DNA from: Gracilaria domingensis
Lineage: Eukaryota; Rhodophyta; Florideophyceae; Gracilariales; Gracilariaceae
Direction of reading: 5' to 3'
Length of the DNA stretch: 22,047 bases
Assembly (NCBI GenBank): GCA_022539475.1
Contig: VCMS01000504.1
Coordinates: 1-22,047 of the forward strand
Shown: in pieces, positions 19,511 through 22,047 of the stretch
Layout of the letters: every line of letters starts with the position of its first letter
Position numbering within the stretch: the first letter of the stretch is position 1
Translations under genes and position numbers: made by a program
The notes under the pieces: model-generated
Told to the model about the DNA's origin: nothing
Database searches by the model: none
The model's input: only the letters and a program-made list of their open reading frames with translations

Positions 19511-20075
19511 AACAGGTCTTGAGCGTGCTTCTTGAATATGTTTAATGATAGTTGTATATTGTGTATCGATCTTAGCGTCATCTGCTTCTTTGTTTGATTT
19601 ACGATTTGTTACTTCTTCGTTGAAAGCGTTTGATGATAGGTAATTGTTCAACCCTAGATTTAATGAAAGTTGACGAAGCTTTACATTGTGAGCTTTTGCG
19701 TGTTGTTTAGCTCATTTCTCAGCTACGCATCTACATCATTGATTTACGTCGGTACTCTTTTGGAGATTGCGCATGAGAGATTCATTATTGCAATGCCCAG
19801 ATTTATGATATGTTTTGCCTCTTCTACATTGTGTGGCTTATGTGATAAGAAATACCCAAGGAGTAGAGAGACCAGTCTTGTGCGTGCCCTCTAAGATATT
19901 TTTGATCAATATTGTGTCTTGTTAGGATCATTGCCTCAACTTCGCTTCGCTCCCCTGTTTTTGATTTCACGTTGCTACACTTTAAAAAAAAGAACTTGAG
20001 AGATTCAGTGTAGAAGTGCCAGGGTTTACAATAACTCTTAACTATCGTTGCATCGTGAGCTTTCTTAGCCGAGAG
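19511..20075. repeat. Satellite array resumes (right block, type C)
   Basis: Monomer words return at once: GGTCTTGAGCGTGCTTCTTG at 19,515, TGATTTACG, a GTAATTGTTCAACCCTAGATT word at 19,642, TTATTGCAATGCCCAGATTTATG at 19,783 (20-base core ATTGCAATGCCCAGATTTAT), and AGTGTAGAAGTGCC at 20,008. About two and a half monomers are present and the similarity is lost at about 20,075. The unit at 19,515-19,660 closely matches 6,059-6,200 on the other side of the insert. Confidence 0.88.
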
Positions 20076-20239
20076 TACACGTCCATGACTTTATTGTCTT
20101 TCCTTCATTAGCATTGCTTATAATATTTTGTCTGGCTGCGATTACTGCTTAAACTCTAATTCTCAAGACAAAATGATGCGGCGCGCCAGTTTGTGATGGA
20201 CATTAAGCACTTGATGCATTTATCGAGGCTTTAGAAAGA

Positions 20240-20664
20240 TGGCGATCCAAGAACGTTTTGTGGTTGTTTGGATGTTGGAGACTCATGTTTGAAATTAGGG
20301 CAGAGATACTCGGAGTTGTAAGTTTTGTCTATTTGAGAGGATTGAGAAGGAGCATATTTGGATACGTCACTGCACAAAGCACTTGCTTTCCCTTGAATTT
20401 CTCGAAGATGCGAATTCTTTACGTACGAACGTTATGTTGAATGTATATGAGCCGTTGTATGTGTAGGGCGTTTTTAACTTTATGAAACCGTTCATGAGCG
20501 AAAACGAGAAGAAATCTTTTAAGATTTTTGGTGACGATGTTGGTGCCATACAATTTTTCATTCCCAGGACAGACATTGCTAAAAGCTTAGCAGGGACTTT
20601 GGAACTTGAAGCATATGAACACAAAAGGACTGAGGCTGTAAGGAAGCAATTCTCCTCTTCGTAG
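20240..20664 (+). CDS. Probable CRAL-TRIO (Sec14-like) domain protein, C-terminal fragment
   Basis: The best frame is 20,482-20,664 (plus, to a stop): FMKPFMSENEKKSFKIFGDD, then FIPRTDIAKSLAGTLELEAY and a charged tail. CRAL-TRIO domains end with a 'vNaP..f...w..ikPfls..t..Ki.ilg', then 'i....LP..lGG' pattern; KPFMSE...FKIFGDD and IPRTDIAKSLAGTLE match well. Upstream, in other frames, come VVSFVYLRGLRR (like the 'vvDl.Gl' strand, about 20,316-20,350), LLSLEFLEDANSLR and NVMLNVYEPLYV (about 20,430-20,468), then one in-frame stop (TAG near 20,465) before GVFNFMKP. Known family members bind or transfer lipids between membranes. The Sec14-like call rests on motif recall, not on a search. The breaks could be read errors or an intron; the start is outside what I can define. 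An overlapping minus-strand frame (20,367-20,834) is considered a shadow. Confidence 0.5.
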
Positions 20665-22047
20665 GAGAGGGTATTAGCTTTGTCGGCCGGGTTCTTATCT
20701 GTTCCTTGTTTAAGTTTCTCGATGGTAAGTATTGAAGTACATGCCCGTATTTTCGACTCCACGACTACGCCAGATATTGTAATGACTATGACTACATGAC
20801 TACAGCATTCTTGTATATTCCTTAAAATAGTCATAGACTTTTTCCTGATCTTTCACTGATAATAAGAAACCTGCACGCACCATGAGATAATCTAAAGAAA
20901 TAAAAGCTTGCCAGAGCAACAATTAGAGCCTCGTCGACTACAACATAGATACATGTAACAGAGTTAATCTTTGCCGACTTTTTCAAGTTTTACTTAGTTA
21001 GCCCAGTTCCACTGAATGGGGTAGCAAGAGCTGCAATATCTGCCCAGGGTCTCTTCTGCTTCGTTGAAAGGCTTTTCAGTGATCCAGGTTGCCTCGAAGG
21101 CAATCAAAGCAATCACTACTCTCCGGAACTCTAGAAATGACGGAGACTATCCACTTTTGTTCATTCTGAGACAAAAAGCATAAAGTAATAAGCAAACTTT
21201 GATGCATCTTAGAGCTACAGCAGTTTTGCTGGACTTCATAAAGTTATCGACTTTTAGAGAGCTCTCTGTCGAAACTGAGTAAAGTACAATTGACCTTCGT
21301 CTGATGTTTTCTGACTAATCTGTTCGACTACAAGCGGGCGACTAGCATATTAGCATTGACACTTGATTCTTTAGCCGGTCAATTGTAGTCGAAAATACAG
21401 CCTGTTGAAAGTATTAAAGTTTTATGAATGGAAGGAGGAGGGGGGGGTCTTTAACGAAACGTTCTTGCATATATGTAGGAATTTAGGACTACTGGCTGGA
21501 GTAGTTGCCTCACGTGTAGCAGGGTGAGTTGTTTTTCCAGGATCAATGTATTTTCTGAGTGTGGCATTTTACTTTCCTTGTGTTGATGCACGAAGCTAAT
21601 CGAGACCTGTGCTTACACTTAAGAGTTCTTAAGTTGTATTCTTTGGAACGGTTTCAAGCATGCGGAGAAGTAGAAACTCTGCGAGTTGTTTTCGGGGTTC
21701 TGTTTTGATACAATTCGAGTTTCACTGTATTCGTGTTTCCTCTTTCGTTGAAGTCTACCAGCATAGCGCGTGTTTGAAGGGTGCGAAGGTCATAGTCATG
21801 TTTCGATGGGCATCATAGCATATTCGAAGTCGTACAGTCATGCTGTTCCACTAACGCTCTTTCACATGCTTCACAGCTTCTCAATGCTAAGTCCGCAAAT
21901 GGTTAACGAATAATTCCGCGGTCTTCTTGCACTAGTAAGAAACGTCTGTTCGGCTTTTCTGGAAGAGTGTTCTCATGACATTTGTCGTCGTGGTTTAACA
22001 ATGGTTTTGTTCTGGCCTGGCAGCAAGCAAAGCGCCGAACTTCACCG
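20665..22047. other. Right flank, no recognisable gene
   Basis: No long frame or known motif was found on either strand. The region is AT-rich with an eight-G run at 21,440-21,447. It may contain the 3' untranslated region of the neighbouring plus-strand gene and intergenic DNA. No poly-A signal was confirmed. Confidence 0.4.

Noticed and set aside
20367..20834. 155-codon minus-strand frame over the CRAL-TRIO-like region
   Set aside because: The plus-strand reading gives ordered matches to a known domain pattern while this frame matches nothing; it is treated as a shadow.

Overview
The window is eukaryotic, probably repeat-rich heterochromatin. It holds a tandem satellite of about 200-bp monomers, into which about 13.3 kb of Ty3/Gypsy (chromovirus-like) LTR-retrotransposon sequence has been inserted, with a likely host gene fragment beyond the right end of the satellite. 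There are no bacterial-style operons, rRNA, tRNA or CRISPR signals. The phylum cannot be fixed by eye. The reverse transcriptase and integrase wording resembles chromoviruses of fungi, oomycetes or other protists, but this is inference.

Layout: 1-1,735 is a flank with no recognisable gene. 1,735-6,200 is the left satellite array; its first part alternates two monomer types (A and B) and its second part is a more uniform type (C). 6,200-19,510 is retrotransposon DNA, with all recognisable coding on the minus strand. 19,511-20,075 is the satellite again (type C). 20,240-20,664 is a plus-strand fragment resembling the C-terminal half of a CRAL-TRIO (Sec14-like) lipid-binding domain. 20,665-22,047 is a flank with nothing recognised.

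Within the insert there are two related elements. Element 1, reading right to left, has Gag capsid (near 12,900), Gag central block, a possible nucleocapsid, a reverse transcriptase lead-in, reverse transcriptase (10,060-10,740), RNase H (9,560-10,051), and integrase zinc finger, DDE core and C-terminal module (8,330-9,401). Element 2 has Gag (18,331 to about 16,100) and then, only about 0.85 kb later, an integrase core (15,230-15,480). Reverse transcriptase and RNase H are therefore missing. A chromodomain lies at 6,850-7,080, about 1.3 kb beyond the element 1 integrase C-terminal module. This order suggests that element 1 sits inside element 2 and that the chromodomain is the displaced 3' end of element 2. 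A long linker in element 1 is the alternative. I could not see convincing LTR pairs.

Nearly every coding stretch is broken by single-base insertions or deletions, the satellite monomers carry the same kind of scattered indels, and the putative host gene is broken too. Uncorrected long-read sequence is therefore a serious possibility, and the frameshifts should not be read as proof of old, dead genes.
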